From Microbacterium oleivorans NBRC 103075 (GTDB lineage Bacteria; Actinomycetota; Actinomycetes; Actinomycetales; Microbacteriaceae): a DNA stretch of 64,000 nucleotides. This document shows, in pieces, positions 8,048 through 17,832 of this stretch; the first letter of the stretch is position 1; every line of letters begins with the position of its first letter. Made by a program: the position numbers and the translations under genes. A model generated the notes under the pieces. The model saw only the letters and a list, made by a program, of their open reading frames with translations. It did not search any database and was not told the origin of the DNA. The DNA lies in assembly GCF_001552475.1 (NCBI RefSeq), contig NZ_BCRG01000007.1, positions 101,629 to 165,628 on the forward strand. Reading direction: 5' to 3'.

Positions 8048-9720
8048 CCAATACCGTCTCCGCCCCTGAAAAACTCGCCCCCGGAACGCTCCGGGTGACT
8101 CCCGTCGGCGGACTCGGCGAAATCGGCCGCAACATGACCGTCTTCGAGTACGACGGCAAGCTGCTGATCGTCGACTGCGGTGTCCTCTTCCCCGAGGAGC
8201 ACCAGCCGGGCGTGGACCTGATCCTCCCCGACTTCGAGGCGATCCGCGGGCGACTCGACGACATCGTCGGCGTCGTCCTCACCCACGGCCACGAAGACCA
8301 CATCGGCGCGGTGCCGTACCTCCTCAAGCGCAAGGGCGACATCCCCCTCATCGGCTCGCAGCTGACCCTCGCACTCGTCGAGGCGAAGCTCAAGGAGCAC
8401 CGCATCAAGCCGTACACGCTCACGGTGAAGGAAGGCCAGCGCGAGCAGGTCGGGCCGTTCGACCTCGAGTTCGTCGCGGTCAATCACTCCATCCCCGACG
8501 CTCTCGCGGTCGGCATCCGTACGCCCGCCGGTCTCGTCCTCGCCACCGGCGACTTCAAGATGGACCAGCTCCCGCTCGACGGGCGCTTGACGGACCTGCG
8601 CGCCTTCGCGCGCCTCGGCGAGGAGGGCGTCGACATGTTCCTCGTCGACTCCACGAACGCCGACGTCCCCGGATTCACGCCGCTCGAGCGGGCCATCGGG
8701 CCCGTCCTCGACCAGGTCATCGGCAAGGCGCCGCGCCGCGTCATCGTCGCAAGCTTCTCGAGCCACATCCATCGCGTGCAGCAGGTCATCGACGCGGCTG
8801 CCGCGCACGGCCGTCGGGTCGCGTTCCTGGGTCGCTCGATGGTCCGCAACATGACGATCGCGGAGCAGCTCGGCTACCTCAAGGTGCCCGACGGGGTCCT
8901 CATCGACTACAAGAAGGCCAAGGACCTCCCCGACGACCGCATCGTCTACATGTCGACGGGATCGCAGGGCGAGCCGATGGCCGTGCTCTCTCGCATGGCG
9001 AACCTCGACCACGCGATCGAGCCGGGGGAGGGCGACACCGTCATCCTCGCCTCGAGTCTCATCCCGGGCAACGAGAACGCCGTGTACCGCGTGATCGACG
9101 GCCTGACCAAGCTCGGGGCCAATGTCGTCCACAAGGCGAACGCGAAGGTCCATGTCTCGGGTCACGCGGCCGCCGGCGAGTTGCTCTACTGCTACAACAT
9201 CCTCAAGCCGAAGAACGTCCTGCCCGTCCACGGCGAGTACCGCCACCTGATGGCGAACGCGAAGCTCGCTCAGGACAGCGGGGTCCCCGCGGCGAACACG
9301 ATCATCGCCGAGAACGGCACGGTCATCGACCTCAAGGACGGCGTCGCGAAGGTCGTCGGCCAGCTCGACCTCGGCTTCGTGTACGTCGACGGCTCCTCGG
9401 TCGGCGAGATCACGGATGCCGACCTCAAGGACCGTCGCATCCTGGGTGAAGAGGGCTTCATCTCCGTCATCGTGGTGGTGGATGCCGCAACCGGTCGCGT
9501 CATCACGGGTCCGGAGATCCACGCCCGCGGGTTCGCGGAGGACGACGCCGTGTTCGACTCCGTCAAGCCGAAGATCGTGCAGGCGCTCGCCGAGGCCGCG
9601 AAGTCGGGCGTCCGAGACCAGCACGCACTGCAGCAGGTCGTCCGCCGCACGATCGGTCGCTGGGTGAACCAGTCGCTGCGTCGTCGACCGATGATCGTCC
9701 CGATGGTGATCGAGGCCTGA
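8044..9720 (+). CDS. rnj: Ribonuclease J
   Basis: A 558-residue metallo-beta-lactamase-fold ribonuclease that has both 5' exonuclease and endonuclease activity and matures or degrades RNA. The zinc motif HGHEDH is near residues 81-86, the beta-CASP domain follows (SFSSHIHRVQQ), and the C-terminal motif HGEYRHL is present around residue 399. Start ATG overlaps the dapA stop. Length is that of actinobacterial RNase J. Confidence 0.95.
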   Translation: MTNTVSAPEKLAPGTLRVTPVGGLGEIGRNMTVFEYDGKLLIVDCGVLFPEEHQPGVDLILPDFEAIRGRLDDIVGVVLTHGHEDHIGAVPYLLKRKGDIPLIGSQLTLALVEAKLKEHRIKPYTLTVKEGQREQVGPFDLEFVAVNHSIPDALAVGIRTPAGLVLATGDFKMDQLPLDGRLTDLRAFARLGEEGVDMFLVDSTNADVPGFTPLERAIGPVLDQVIGKAPRRVIVASFSSHIHRVQQVIDAAAAHGRRVAFLGRSMVRNMTIAEQLGYLKVPDGVLIDYKKAKDLPDDRIVYMSTGSQGEPMAVLSRMANLDHAIEPGEGDTVILASSLIPGNENAVYRVIDGLTKLGANVVHKANAKVHVSGHAAAGELLYCYNILKPKNVLPVHGEYRHLMANAKLAQDSGVPAANTIIAENGTVIDLKDGVAKVVGQLDLGFVYVDGSSVGEITDADLKDRRILGEEGFISVIVVVDAATGRVITGPEIHARGFAEDDAVFDSVKPKIVQALAEAAKSGVRDQHALQQVVRRTIGRWVNQSLRRRPMIVPMVIEA

Positions 9721-9729
9721 GCGGACCGC

Positions 9730-9735
9730 TACCAT
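9730..9735 (+). promoter_or_regulatory. -10 hexamer TACCAT of the GNAT gene (leaderless)
   Basis: TACCAT, six bases, then ATG at 9742. Confidence 0.45.
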
Positions 9736-9741
9736 TCGGGC

Positions 9742-10233
9742 ATGCCCGAGTCGTGGTCGCTGCGTCCTGCCACCCAGGCGGACGGGGTGTTCCTCGGCGA
9801 CATGGTCGTCGAGGCCGCCAATTGGCGGCCTGGCGCGCCTCGTCCGAGGCATGAGGTCCTGGCCGACCCTGATCACAGTCGGTACCTCGCAGGCTGGATG
9901 CGTCCCGGCGACGTCGGATTCGTGGCCGTCGCCGGCGCGGAACTGATCGGGGCCGCCTGGTATCGGACGCTTCCGCGCACCGATCCCGGATTCGGGTACG
10001 TCGGGACGGGCGTTCCGGAGCTCATCATCGGGGTGAAAGCGATGTGGCGGTCGCACGGCGTCGGCCGTGCGCTGCTGCGTCGACTGTGCGATGCCGCGCA
10101 CGCAGAGGGACGGGCGCGCATCTGCCTCTCCGTCGAGCGCGGAAACTTCGCGCAGGTCCTCTACCGCACGGAGGGCTTCGCGGTCACGCGGAGCGGAATC
10201 GGCCGCGACACGATGGTCAAGCGTCTCGGCTGA
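9742..10233 (+). CDS. GNAT family N-acetyltransferase
   Basis: The 163-residue protein has the GNAT layout: an N-terminal LRPATQADG strand, the acetyl-CoA loop [13 protein letters not shown] near residue 103 (the R-x-x-G-x-G/A motif), and a C-terminal LYRTEGF motif. The acceptor (amine on a protein, drug or metabolite) is unknown. It stands alone between rnj and ftsK. Confidence 0.85.
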   Translation: MPESWSLRPATQADGVFLGDMVVEAANWRPGAPRPRHEVLADPDHSRYLAGWMRPGDVGFVAVAGAELIGAAWYRTLPRTDPGFGYVGTGVPELIIGVKAMWRSHGVGRALLRRLCDAAHAEGRARICLSVERGNFAQVLYRTEGFAVTRSGIGRDTMVKRLG

Positions 10234-10288
10234 CGCGCGGATACCGCCTGGGAGTCGCGTCAATCCGGGCAATGTCGGCCATCCGGCT

Positions 10289-10294
10289 TACCGT
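10289..10294 (+). promoter_or_regulatory. -10-like TACCGT before ftsK
   Basis: TACCGT is followed by GGAAGGT and the ATG at 10302. GGAAGG could instead act as a very close ribosome-binding site, so leaderless transcription is less certain here. Confidence 0.35.
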
Positions 10295-10301
10295 GGAAGG
10301 T

Positions 10302-13010
10302 ATGCCCAGGAGCAGCAGTCCGACCAGCAAGCCCCGCGCGTCCGCGTCGGGCTCCTCGGCGCGCGCGAAGAAAGCCGAGCCCGCCCCGCGGCGCAAGGCC
10401 GAGCCCGCCCCCCGTCACTACGTCGATGACGTCGAGCGCCCTCCCGTCATCGTCCGCGCATGGCTGGGCCTCGCCCACATCGCGGGCGGGATGTTCCGAG
10501 CGTTCGGATCCGAGGCGCTCGAGAAGGAGCAGCGACGGGACGGGTTCCCGTTCCTCCTGGTCCTGATGGCGATCGCGGGGGCGGTCGTGGAGTGGTTCCT
10601 CATCGGCACCGACGTCGGCACGAACGTCAGCGCCTACACCGTGGGAGCCCTGATCGGGCGCGAAGCGTTCGTCTTCCCCGTCATCCTGCTCCTGCTCGCC
10701 GGGTGGCTGTTCCGGCATCCGCCGTCCGTGAACGACAACGGGCGCATCGGCATCGGCGCGGGACTGTTCATCCTGGCTGTGGCAGGGTTCTGCCACATCG
10801 TGGCGGACCGTCCGAAGCCCAGCGAGGGCCTGGTCGCGCTGAGCGCCTCCGGCGGACTCTTCGGGTGGGCCATCGGTGAGCCGCTGACGGTTCTCACCGA
10901 GATCGGTGCAGGAATCGTCCTCGGGCTCCTGGCGTTTCTGAGCGTCCTCATCCTCACCAAGACACCGCCCAACCGCATCGGTCGCCGCCTCGGCGACCTG
11001 TACGCCTGGTTGTTCGGCGCCGAGCGACCCGATCCCGACGCGGCTCCGGCGAAGGGACAGACCGGACCCACGGTCGCTTTCGACGCGCCCGACGAAGAGG
11101 GCGACTCGTTGCCCTGGTGGCGCCGCAACAAGTCGGGCCGCGAGGAGGATGCCGACGGAGGCCTCGGTGCCGACGATCTCACTGCGCTCCTCGAGGCGAG
11201 CGGCGACGGCAGCTTCGACAACCCGGTCACGACGCCGACCCCTGAGGTCATGCCCGACGCGGTGACCGAGATCATCGCGCCGGCGCCTCCTCGCACGCCC
11301 GGCCGCAAGCGCGACGCGATTCCCGACGCGCCTCCCATCCCACCGGTGCCGGACTTCGTGGCGGCCAACCTCGACTCCGTCGATCCCGACGCTCCCGACT
11401 ACACGCTCCCGTCCTCCGACGCCCTTGCCGCAGGCACGCCGCACAAGGCGCGGTCCGAGGCGAATGACGCGATGGTCCGCGCGATCATGGGCGTCTTCGA
11501 GCAGTTCTCGATCGACGCCAAGGTGACCGGTTTCTCCCGCGGCCCGACAGTGACGCAGTACGAGATCTCGCTCGGCTCGGGCGTCAAGGTCGAGCGCATC
11601 ACGGCGCTGACGAACAACATCGCCTACGCGGTCGCCTCCAATGAGGTGCGCATTCTCGCGCCCATTCCCGGCAAGAGCGCGATCGGCGTCGAGATCCCGA
11701 ACACGGATCGCGAGATCGTCACCCTCGGCGACGTCCTCCGCTCGCCTAATGCTCAGCAGGCGACGCACCCGATGACGATCGGTATCGGCAAGGATGTCGG
11801 CGGCGGGTACGTCGTCGCGAACCTCGCCAAGATGCCTCACCTCCTCGTCGCCGGGTCCACGGGCTCCGGCAAGTCCAGCTTCGTGAACTCGATGATCACG
11901 AGCCTCCTCATGCGGGCGAAGCCGTCGGATGTCCGCATGGTGCTCATCGACCCGAAGCGCGTCGAGCTCACGTCCTACGCCGGGGTGCCGCACCTCATCA
12001 CGCCCATCATCACGAACCCCAAGAAAGCCGCCGAAGCGCTGCAGTGGGTCGTGAAGGAGATGGACATGCGCTACGACGACCTCGCGTCGTTCGGCTTCCG
12101 TCACATCGATGACTTCAACCGCGCCGTCGTCGCCGGCGAGATCCAGCTTCCCGTCGGGAGCGAGCGCGTACTCAAGCCGTATCCGTACCTCCTCGTCGTC
12201 GTCGACGAGCTCGCGGACCTCATGATGGTCGCGCCTCGCGATGTCGAGGACTCGATCGTCCGCATCACGCAGCTGGCGCGTGCCTCCGGCATCCACCTCG
12301 TCCTGGCGACGCAGCGCCCCTCGGTCGACGTCGTCACCGGTCTCATCAAGGCGAACGTCCCGTCCCGACTCGCCTTCGCGGTGACGAGCGTGACGGACTC
12401 GCGCGTCATCCTCGACCAGCCCGGCGCCGACCGTCTCATCGGCCAAGGTGACGGGCTGTTCCTCCCGATGGGGGCCTCCAAGGCCGTCCGCGTGCAGGGT
12501 GCGTGGGTCGCCGAGAAGGAGATCGAGAAGGTCGTCAACCACGTCAAGAACCAGGCCCGACCCGAGTACCGCAAGGATGTCGAGGCGGTCATCGAGAAGA
12601 AGGAGATCGACGCCGACATCGGTGACGACCTCGAGCTCCTCCTGGCTGCCGCGGAGCAGATCATCACGACGCAGTTCGGGTCGACCTCGATGCTCCAGCG
12701 CAAGCTCCGCGTCGGCTTCGCCAAGGCGGGGCGCCTCATGGACCTCCTCGAAGCGCGCGAGATCGTCGGACCCTCCGAGGGTTCGAAGGCTCGCGACGTT
12801 CTCGTGACCCCCGATGAGCTCCCCGCCGTGCTCGCACGGCTCCGGGGTGAAGAGCCCCCGCAGGATGCCGTTCCCACGGCGGCACCGGCAGCTCCGGCGC
12901 GCGCGGCGGACCCGTACGGTCCCGACGCGGTGACGGAGCAGTTCGAGGGCTACGAGGTCGTCGAGTCCGAGGGTGACGAGGATGCCTGGGGCCTCACCGG
13001 CCGCGACTGA
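10302..13010 (+). CDS. ftsK: DNA translocase FtsK/SpoIIIE family
   Basis: This 902-residue septal ATPase pumps chromosome ends through the closing division site. After a basic, low-complexity N-terminus come about four membrane spans (residues 70-235), an acidic/proline linker, then the motor: Walker A STGSGKS near residue 519, Walker [14 protein letters not shown] near residue 630, and the FtsK-specific [11 protein letters not shown]. The C-terminal winged-helix gamma domain, which reads polar KOPS sequences, is visible as [19 protein letters not shown] near residue 805. The frame is open further upstream, but the ATG at 10302 has promoter signals and gives the normal N-terminus. Confidence 0.93.
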   Translation: MPRSSSPTSKPRASASGSSARAKKAEPAPRRKAEPAPRHYVDDVERPPVIVRAWLGLAHIAGGMFRAFGSEALEKEQRRDGFPFLLVLMAIAGAVVEWFLIGTDVGTNVSAYTVGALIGREAFVFPVILLLLAGWLFRHPPSVNDNGRIGIGAGLFILAVAGFCHIVADRPKPSEGLVALSASGGLFGWAIGEPLTVLTEIGAGIVLGLLAFLSVLILTKTPPNRIGRRLGDLYAWLFGAERPDPDAAPAKGQTGPTVAFDAPDEEGDSLPWWRRNKSGREEDADGGLGADDLTALLEASGDGSFDNPVTTPTPEVMPDAVTEIIAPAPPRTPGRKRDAIPDAPPIPPVPDFVAANLDSVDPDAPDYTLPSSDALAAGTPHKARSEANDAMVRAIMGVFEQFSIDAKVTGFSRGPTVTQYEISLGSGVKVERITALTNNIAYAVASNEVRILAPIPGKSAIGVEIPNTDREIVTLGDVLRSPNAQQATHPMTIGIGKDVGGGYVVANLAKMPHLLVAGSTGSGKSSFVNSMITSLLMRAKPSDVRMVLIDPKRVELTSYAGVPHLITPIITNPKKAAEALQWVVKEMDMRYDDLASFGFRHIDDFNRAVVAGEIQLPVGSERVLKPYPYLLVVVDELADLMMVAPRDVEDSIVRITQLARASGIHLVLATQRPSVDVVTGLIKANVPSRLAFAVTSVTDSRVILDQPGADRLIGQGDGLFLPMGASKAVRVQGAWVAEKEIEKVVNHVKNQARPEYRKDVEAVIEKKEIDADIGDDLELLLAAAEQIITTQFGSTSMLQRKLRVGFAKAGRLMDLLEAREIVGPSEGSKARDVLVTPDELPAVLARLRGEEPPQDAVPTAAPAAPARAADPYGPDAVTEQFEGYEVVESEGDEDAWGLTGRD

Positions 13011-13032
13011 GACCGTCGGCGCCTCGGCTCGA

Positions 13033-13038
13033 TAGGCT
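13033..13038 (+). promoter_or_regulatory. -10 hexamer TAGGCT of pgsA (leaderless)
   Basis: TAGGCT, six bases, then GTG at 13045. Confidence 0.5.
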
Positions 13039-13044
13039 CGAGGC

Positions 13045-13611
13045 GTGACGATTCCGCGGCAGCTGCCCAACGCCATCACGATCGTGCGCATCCTATGCGC
13101 ACCGGTGTTCGTCTGGCTCCTCCTCGCCGACGACGGGACGGACGGGGCGCTCCGGTGGTGGGCGGCCGCGCTGTTCATCGTGGCGATCGCGACCGACGGA
13201 ATCGACGGCTACCTCGCCCGTCGGTACGAGATCGTCACCGACCTCGGCAAACTGCTCGATCCGATCGCCGACAAGGTGCTCACCGGGTGCGCATTCGTCG
13301 CCCTCTCGATCCTCGGTGAGTTGCCCGTGTGGGTGGTCGTCCTCGTGCTCGTCCGCGAGCTCGGGATCACCCTGCACCGACTTCTGGTCGCGACCGACCA
13401 CGTGGTCGCGGCGGCGTGGATGGGAAAGCTCAAAACCGTCGCGCAGGCCGTCGCCCTCTCCCTCGCTCTGCTTCCGCTGTGGACGCTGGTGGGGGAGTGG
13501 ATCCACATCGTCAACGCGATCACCATGACGATCGCCGTCGTGCTGACGGTCGCCAGCGGCCTCGACTACGTCGTCACCGCCGTCCGCGCCCGCACGTCCC
13601 GGCGGGCATGA
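13045..13611 (+). CDS. pgsA: CDP-diacylglycerol--glycerol-3-phosphate 3-phosphatidyltransferase
   Basis: PgsA makes phosphatidylglycerol phosphate at the membrane. The 188-residue protein has about five spans and the CDP-alcohol phosphotransferase signature, DGIDGYLAR followed by GKLLDPIADK around residues 51-76, with all four aspartates. Its stop overlaps the cinA start (ATGA), and ftsK-pgsA-cinA-clgR is a conserved actinobacterial order, which supports PgsA over other CDP-alcohol transferases. Confidence 0.9.
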   Translation: MTIPRQLPNAITIVRILCAPVFVWLLLADDGTDGALRWWAAALFIVAIATDGIDGYLARRYEIVTDLGKLLDPIADKVLTGCAFVALSILGELPVWVVVLVLVRELGITLHRLLVATDHVVAAAWMGKLKTVAQAVALSLALLPLWTLVGEWIHIVNAITMTIAVVLTVASGLDYVVTAVRARTSRRA

Positions 13612-14147
13612 TGCGCCGGAACCCCAGTGAGCTGCCCGATGAGCTCGAGGAGACCGCGGTCGCGAGCGGACCGCGGTCCGATCCCGAGCGTCTCGTGGAG
13701 CGGCTCAAAGAGCTGGGATGGACCCTCGGAGTCGCCGAATCGCTGACGGGGGGTCTCGTCGCGGCATCCGTCGTCTCGGTCTCGGGAGCGTCCGCGGTGT
13801 TCCGCGGCGGGATCGTCGCCTATGCAACCGAGCTCAAAGAGCGGCTGCTCGGTGTGGACGCCACGCTCCTGGACGCTCACGGGCCCGTGCACCCTCGCGT
13901 TGCGCGGCAGATGGCGGAGGGCATCCGGAGAGCGGTGGGCGACGATGAGCCGGCCGATGTGGGCATCGCGACGACGGGCATCGCCGGGCCGGTGTCGTCG
14001 GACGGCCAGCCGGTCGGGACGGTTCACATCGCCGTCTCGACACCGCTCGGGTCGAGGGTGGAGTCCCTGATCCTGGAGGGCGATCGGGACGAGATCCGGA
14101 CCGCCGCGGCGGCCCGAGCGATCCTCCTCGCCGTCGAGGCGTTGTAG
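13608..14147 (+). CDS. cinA: CinA C-terminal family nicotinamide-nucleotide amidohydrolase
   Basis: The 179-residue protein corresponds to the stand-alone C-terminal domain of CinA (PncC type), which deamidates NMN. It shows VAESLTGGLVAASV near residue 42, YATELKERLLGV and TTGIAGP near residue 125, the substrate-binding motifs of this domain. The N-terminal molybdopterin-like domain of long CinA is absent, as is usual in actinobacteria. I use the ATG overlapping the pgsA stop; a second ATG follows at once. Confidence 0.9.
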   Translation: MMRRNPSELPDELEETAVASGPRSDPERLVERLKELGWTLGVAESLTGGLVAASVVSVSGASAVFRGGIVAYATELKERLLGVDATLLDAHGPVHPRVARQMAEGIRRAVGDDEPADVGIATTGIAGPVSSDGQPVGTVHIAVSTPLGSRVESLILEGDRDEIRTAAAARAILLAVEAL

Positions 14148-14296
14148 GGCGGGAATAGGCGTCGTTCCGGGCATGTTACGTCTCGGTGATTCCCATCCAT
14201 TCCCCAGCGCTCGGGGTCTAGGGTGACATCCAACGTGTTGTACCGTGGTTCTCCCGTCAGGGACTCGGTGGATCTAAGCAGAGGGAGGGCCCACGC

Positions 14297-14617
14297 ATGA
14301 TCCTGGTTCGTCAAGAGATCGGCGACGTCCTCCGCGACTTCCGGCTGCAGAAGGGCCACACGCTTCGTCAGGTGTCCGGCAAGGCGAGTGTTGCGCTCGG
14401 CTATCTCAGCGAGGTCGAGCGTGGCCAGAAAGAGGCGTCGAGCGAGATCCTCGCTGCCGTCGCCGAAGCCCTCGACGTACCGATCTCGGCGATCATGCGC
14501 GAGGTGGGTGACCGCATCTCGGTCCTGGAGGGACTGCACCCCATCACCGATGTCGTCCCCGACGACCTCGCTTCGCTCGGTGACGGTGTTCCCGCGCCGG
14601 AGCTGTCGCTGCGCTGA
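14297..14617 (+). CDS. clgR: ClgR-type helix-turn-helix transcriptional regulator
   Basis: The 106-residue protein has a Cro/C1-type helix-turn-helix at about residues 20-60, with TLRQVSGKASVALGYLSEVERGQ divided between recognition helix and the following helix, and the ERGQKEASSE block typical of ClgR. ClgR activates clp protease and stress genes in Streptomyces, Corynebacterium and Mycobacterium. The location between cinA and recA matches those genomes. The 149-base upstream gap holds TACCGT at 14241 and a GGGAGGGC ribosome-binding site, so this gene has a real leader. Confidence 0.9.
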   Translation: MILVRQEIGDVLRDFRLQKGHTLRQVSGKASVALGYLSEVERGQKEASSEILAAVAEALDVPISAIMREVGDRISVLEGLHPITDVVPDDLASLGDGVPAPELSLR

Positions 14618-14623
14618 CCCTCG

Positions 14624-14845
14624 ATGCGTCACAGCGAATTCGATCGCGCTGTCGCCGATGAGTTCGGCGCGGGCGGCGCCGCCCTCGTCGCCGATCTCGT
14701 GCTGACCGCGGTCGGCAACCGCACCGCTCGCGAGGCCCTTGCGGAGGGCGTCGCGCCGCGCGAGGTCTGGTACGCGCTCTGCGCCGAAACCGATGTCCCG
14801 TCCGCCCGCCGTCATGGCGCGGGAAGGCTCGAGCCGCGACGCTGA
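14624..14845 (+). CDS. DUF3046 domain protein
   Basis: A 73-residue protein beginning MRHSEF and containing REALAEGVAPREVWYALC, the pattern of DUF3046, a small actinobacterial family nearly always found next to clgR and recA. It starts 7 bases after the clgR stop and must be co-transcribed with it. Function is unknown. Confidence 0.85.
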   Translation: MRHSEFDRAVADEFGAGGAALVADLVLTAVGNRTAREALAEGVAPREVWYALCAETDVPSARRHGAGRLEPRR

Positions 14846-14859
14846 ATCGGCGTGTCGCA

Positions 14860-14875
14860 TCGAAGATGCGTTCGA
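14860..14875 (+). promoter_or_regulatory. LexA box upstream of recA
   Basis: The 16-mer TCGAAGATGCGTTCGA differs from the actinobacterial SOS consensus TCGAAC-N4-GTTCGA at one base and keeps the GAA-N6-TTC core. It overlaps the -35 region of the recA -10 hexamer at 14883 and shares its left half with the box before the LysM gene at 32168. Confidence 0.8.
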
Positions 14876-14882
14876 GTCGGCC

Positions 14883-14888
14883 TAGTCT
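14883..14888 (+). promoter_or_regulatory. -10 hexamer TAGTCT of recA
   Basis: TAGTCT stands 7 bases after the LexA box, so bound LexA would cover the -35 site. Transcription from here gives recA a leader of about 175 bases, unlike the leaderless genes around it. The leader holds no ORF or clear hairpin that I could recognise, apart from an AAGGAG ribosome-binding site at about 15059. Confidence 0.45.
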
Positions 14889-15071
14889 CCTACACAACGG
14901 GTGTCGTAGAGACGTCGTCCACCGAAGAGCTCGTTCCTGCCTCGATGTCGGAACCCCCTCCTAGCGTGGGACACGTCAGATGACACCCACGCCCTGTCGC
15001 AGCATCCGATCCATCGGTGACGAGCGCGACAGCCTACGGGCGACGGAACCGCGAGCACCAAGGAGCACGAC

Positions 15072-16124
15072 ATGCCATCAGTTGCCGACCGCGAGAAGGC
15101 CCTCGAATCGGCCCTCGCCCAGATCGATCGCCAGTTCGGCAAGGGATCGATCATGCGACTCGGGAGCGACGAGCGCGCACCGGTCGAGGTCATTCCGACC
15201 GGGTCCATCGCCCTCGACGTCGCGCTCGGTATCGGCGGTCTGCCCCGCGGCCGCGTCGTCGAGATCTACGGTCCGGAGTCCTCGGGTAAGACGACCTTGA
15301 CGCTCCACGCCATCGCCAACGCCCAGCGCGCCGGTGGCATCGCCGCCTTCATCGACGCAGAGCACGCGCTCGATCCGAATTACGCCGAGAAGCTCGGCGT
15401 CGACATCGACGCGCTCCTCGTCTCCCAGCCCGACACGGGCGAGCAGGCGCTCGAGATCGCGGACATGCTGATCCGCTCCGGTGCGATCGACCTCGTCGTG
15501 ATCGACTCCGTCGCGGCACTCGTGCCCGAAGCCGAGATCAAGGGTGAGATGGGTGACTCTCACGTGGGTCTCCAGGCCCGACTGATGTCTCAGGCTCTCC
15601 GCAAGATCACCGGTGGTCTGAGCCAGACCAAGACCACTGCGATCTTCATCAACCAGCTGCGCGAGAAGATCGGCGTTTTCTTCGGTTCGCCCGAGACGAC
15701 CGCCGGTGGTAAGGCGCTCAAGTTCTACGCGTCGGTGCGGCTCGACATCCGCCGCATCGAGACACTCAAGGACGGATCCGACGCCGTCGGTAACCGCACG
15801 CGCGTGAAGGTCGTCAAGAACAAGATGGCCCCGCCGTTCAAGCAGGCCGAGTTCGACATCCTCTACGGTGTTGGCATCTCTCGAGAGGGCAGCCTCATCG
15901 ACTTCGGTGTCGAGCACGGCATCGTCAAGAAGTCCGGTGCGTGGTACACGTATGAAGGTGAGCAGCTCGGTCAGGGCAAGGAGAACTCGCGCAACTTCCT
16001 GTTGAAGAACACCGACGTCGCGGCAGAGATCGAGAACAAGATCAAGCAGAAGCTCGGGATCGGTCAGCCGAAGGTCGAGGCTGTCGCCGCGCCCGACGAG
16101 CTGACGGCTCGCCGCCCGGCCTGA
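15072..16124 (+). CDS. recA: Recombinase RecA
   Basis: RecA forms filaments on single-stranded DNA, drives strand exchange and stimulates LexA self-cleavage. The 350-residue protein shows Walker [10 protein letters not shown] at residues 68-76, the [15 protein letters not shown] loop, Walker [13 protein letters not shown] near residue 145 and the DNA-binding loops L1/L2 ([29 protein letters not shown]). No intein is present. Expression is under LexA through the box at 14860. recX follows 2 bases after the stop. Confidence 0.98.
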   Translation: MPSVADREKALESALAQIDRQFGKGSIMRLGSDERAPVEVIPTGSIALDVALGIGGLPRGRVVEIYGPESSGKTTLTLHAIANAQRAGGIAAFIDAEHALDPNYAEKLGVDIDALLVSQPDTGEQALEIADMLIRSGAIDLVVIDSVAALVPEAEIKGEMGDSHVGLQARLMSQALRKITGGLSQTKTTAIFINQLREKIGVFFGSPETTAGGKALKFYASVRLDIRRIETLKDGSDAVGNRTRVKVVKNKMAPPFKQAEFDILYGVGISREGSLIDFGVEHGIVKKSGAWYTYEGEQLGQGKENSRNFLLKNTDVAAEIENKIKQKLGIGQPKVEAVAAPDELTARRPA

Positions 16125-16126
16125 TC

Positions 16127-16846
16127 ATGACGGAGTCGACCGGGGGCGAGCGGGACTCGCTCGCCCCCGTCATCCCCCTGTTCGGGAGCCGCGCGGATCG
16201 CACTCCGACCCCGTCGCAGACGGGTGACAGCGACGGGGCCGCGACCTGGCACGCGACGTGGATCGCGGATCGTGCCGCGTCCGACCGCTCGGCTGCTCGC
16301 GCGGCTCATCCCGCAACCGGCACCGTCCCCGTTGTCGCACCCGCGGGTGAAGACGACGCCGCTGCAGTGGCGGAGCGGGTGCTTCTTCGCAAACTCCGGA
16401 CCCGGTCGCTCTCGATTCGAGAGGCTCGCTCGGTTCTCCGGGAGCATGAGCTCGAGGAGAGCGAGATCGAGGGAATCGTCGATCGGTTCCTGTCGCTCGG
16501 GTATCTCGACGACGCCGCCCTCGCGGAGCAGCTGATCGATAAGGCGACCTCGCGCAAGGCGCAGGGTCGCATGGCGATCGCGCAGGGGCTGTCGCAACGT
16601 GGCATCCCTCGCGAGGTCATCGACGAGGCGCTCGATCAGCTTCCCGATGACGAGGCCGAACGGGCGCTCGAATTCGCACGGTCCAAGGCGCGGGGGCTCG
16701 AGGGTCTCGACCGGGACACGGCGCTGCGACGCCTGGCGGGTCAGCTCGCGCGGCGTGGTTACGGCTCGGTTGCGCTCTCGGTCGCCCGTCAGGCTCTGGA
16801 TGAGTTCGCCGCGCCCCCGCGGCGGGGAGTTCGCTTCGAACCCTGA
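16127..16846 (+). CDS. recX: Regulatory protein RecX
   Basis: RecX limits RecA filament growth. The C-terminal 150 residues carry three RecX helical repeats (RSLSIREARSVLREHEL; GYLDDAALAEQLID; RRGYGSVALSVARQAL). The N-terminal about 80 residues are a poorly conserved linker, so the 239-residue length is above that of minimal RecX but normal for actinobacteria. Position 2 bases after recA indicates the same LexA-controlled transcript. Confidence 0.92.
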   Translation: MTESTGGERDSLAPVIPLFGSRADRTPTPSQTGDSDGAATWHATWIADRAASDRSAARAAHPATGTVPVVAPAGEDDAAAVAERVLLRKLRTRSLSIREARSVLREHELEESEIEGIVDRFLSLGYLDDAALAEQLIDKATSRKAQGRMAIAQGLSQRGIPREVIDEALDQLPDDEAERALEFARSKARGLEGLDRDTALRRLAGQLARRGYGSVALSVARQALDEFAAPPRRGVRFEP

Positions 16847-16911
16847 GCACGGCAGCGCGGGGTCTGACACACTCGGGCTACGCGCGTCCGGCGCGAGGGG
16901 GAAGGGCGCAC

Positions 16912-17832
16912 GTGGCGATCGAGGTCGAGGGTCTGGTCAAGTCGTACAAGTCGGTGACCGCTGTGGACGGCATCACTTTTTCGGTGCCGGACGGTCAGCT
17001 GTTCGCATTTCTGGGAGCGAACGGTGCAGGGAAATCGACGACGATCGGGTGCCTGACGACTCTGCTCCGCGCAGACAGTGGCGTCGTGCGCGTGGCCGGC
17101 CACGACGTGCGGAGCGACAGCGAGAGCGTGCGGGCGAACATCGGGGTGGTGTTCCAACGCTCGCTGCTCGATGACGGGCTGACGGTCCGAGAGAACCTGG
17201 CTCTTCGCGCCACACTGTCGCGCATCGATCGTCGGCGCTTCGCTTCGCGGCTCGCGGAACTGTCGCAGCTCATCGAGTTGGATGACTTCCTGGACCGCGC
17301 GTACGGCCGGCTGTCCGGCGGACAGCGCAGACGCGCGGACATCGCACGGGCCCTCATGCACGAGCCATCGATCCTCTTCCTCGATGAGCCGACCGCGGGG
17401 CTCGATCCCGCGAGTCGGGTCGCCGTCTGGGCGGCGATCGACCGGCTGCGGTCCGAACGCGGCCTCACGGTTTTTCTCACAACCCATTACATGGCGGAGA
17501 CGGAAGAGGCCGACCAGGTGACGATCATCGACTCCGGGCGAGTCGTCGCCACCGGCACCCCGACCGAGCTCCGCGCGCGACACAGTCGCAGCATCCTCAC
17601 CGTGACGACGCGTGATCCCGAGGCCCTGGCTGCACTCGCGGGTCGGGAAGGCCTCGCCGTCGGGCGTGAAGGCAGCATCCTCACGGTGGAGGTCCCGGAT
17701 GCGCTCCCTGCGCGCCGCCTCCTGGCGGCTCATGGCGACGACGTCGTCGACTTCGAATTCCGACACGGCCGCATGGACGATGTCTTCCTGGCGCTCACGG
17801 GCCGCAGCGACGTCGTGGAGCACGTCGCGTGA
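16912..17832 (+). CDS. ABC transporter ATP-binding protein (ABC-2 exporter)
   Basis: A 306-residue ATPase of the DrrA type: Walker A GANGAGKST near residue 39, signature LSGGQRRR near residue 138, Walker B ILFLDEP, and a DrrA-like C-terminal extension that ends RMDDVFLALTGR. It is coupled by GTGA to a membrane permease, so together they form a two-component exporter. Drugs, lipids or glycans are typical substrates; nothing nearby tells which. The start is a GTG with GGGAAGGG a short distance upstream. Confidence 0.9.
   Translation: MAIEVEGLVKSYKSVTAVDGITFSVPDGQLFAFLGANGAGKSTTIGCLTTLLRADSGVVRVAGHDVRSDSESVRANIGVVFQRSLLDDGLTVRENLALRATLSRIDRRRFASRLAELSQLIELDDFLDRAYGRLSGGQRRRADIARALMHEPSILFLDEPTAGLDPASRVAVWAAIDRLRSERGLTVFLTTHYMAETEEADQVTIIDSGRVVATGTPTELRARHSRSILTVTTRDPEALAALAGREGLAVGREGSILTVEVPDALPARRLLAAHGDDVVDFEFRHGRMDDVFLALTGRSDVVEHVA

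Noticed and set aside
7720..13178. Two very long minus-strand frames (850 and 972 codons)
   Set aside because: Both lie exactly opposite rnj and ftsK, are full of Arg, Asp, Val and Gly, and have no recognisable motif. Third-position GC bias explains them.
14920..14934. Second LexA box in the recA leader (CGAAGAGCTCGTTCC)
   Set aside because: The GAA and TTC cores are seven bases apart, not six, and the flanks do not match.
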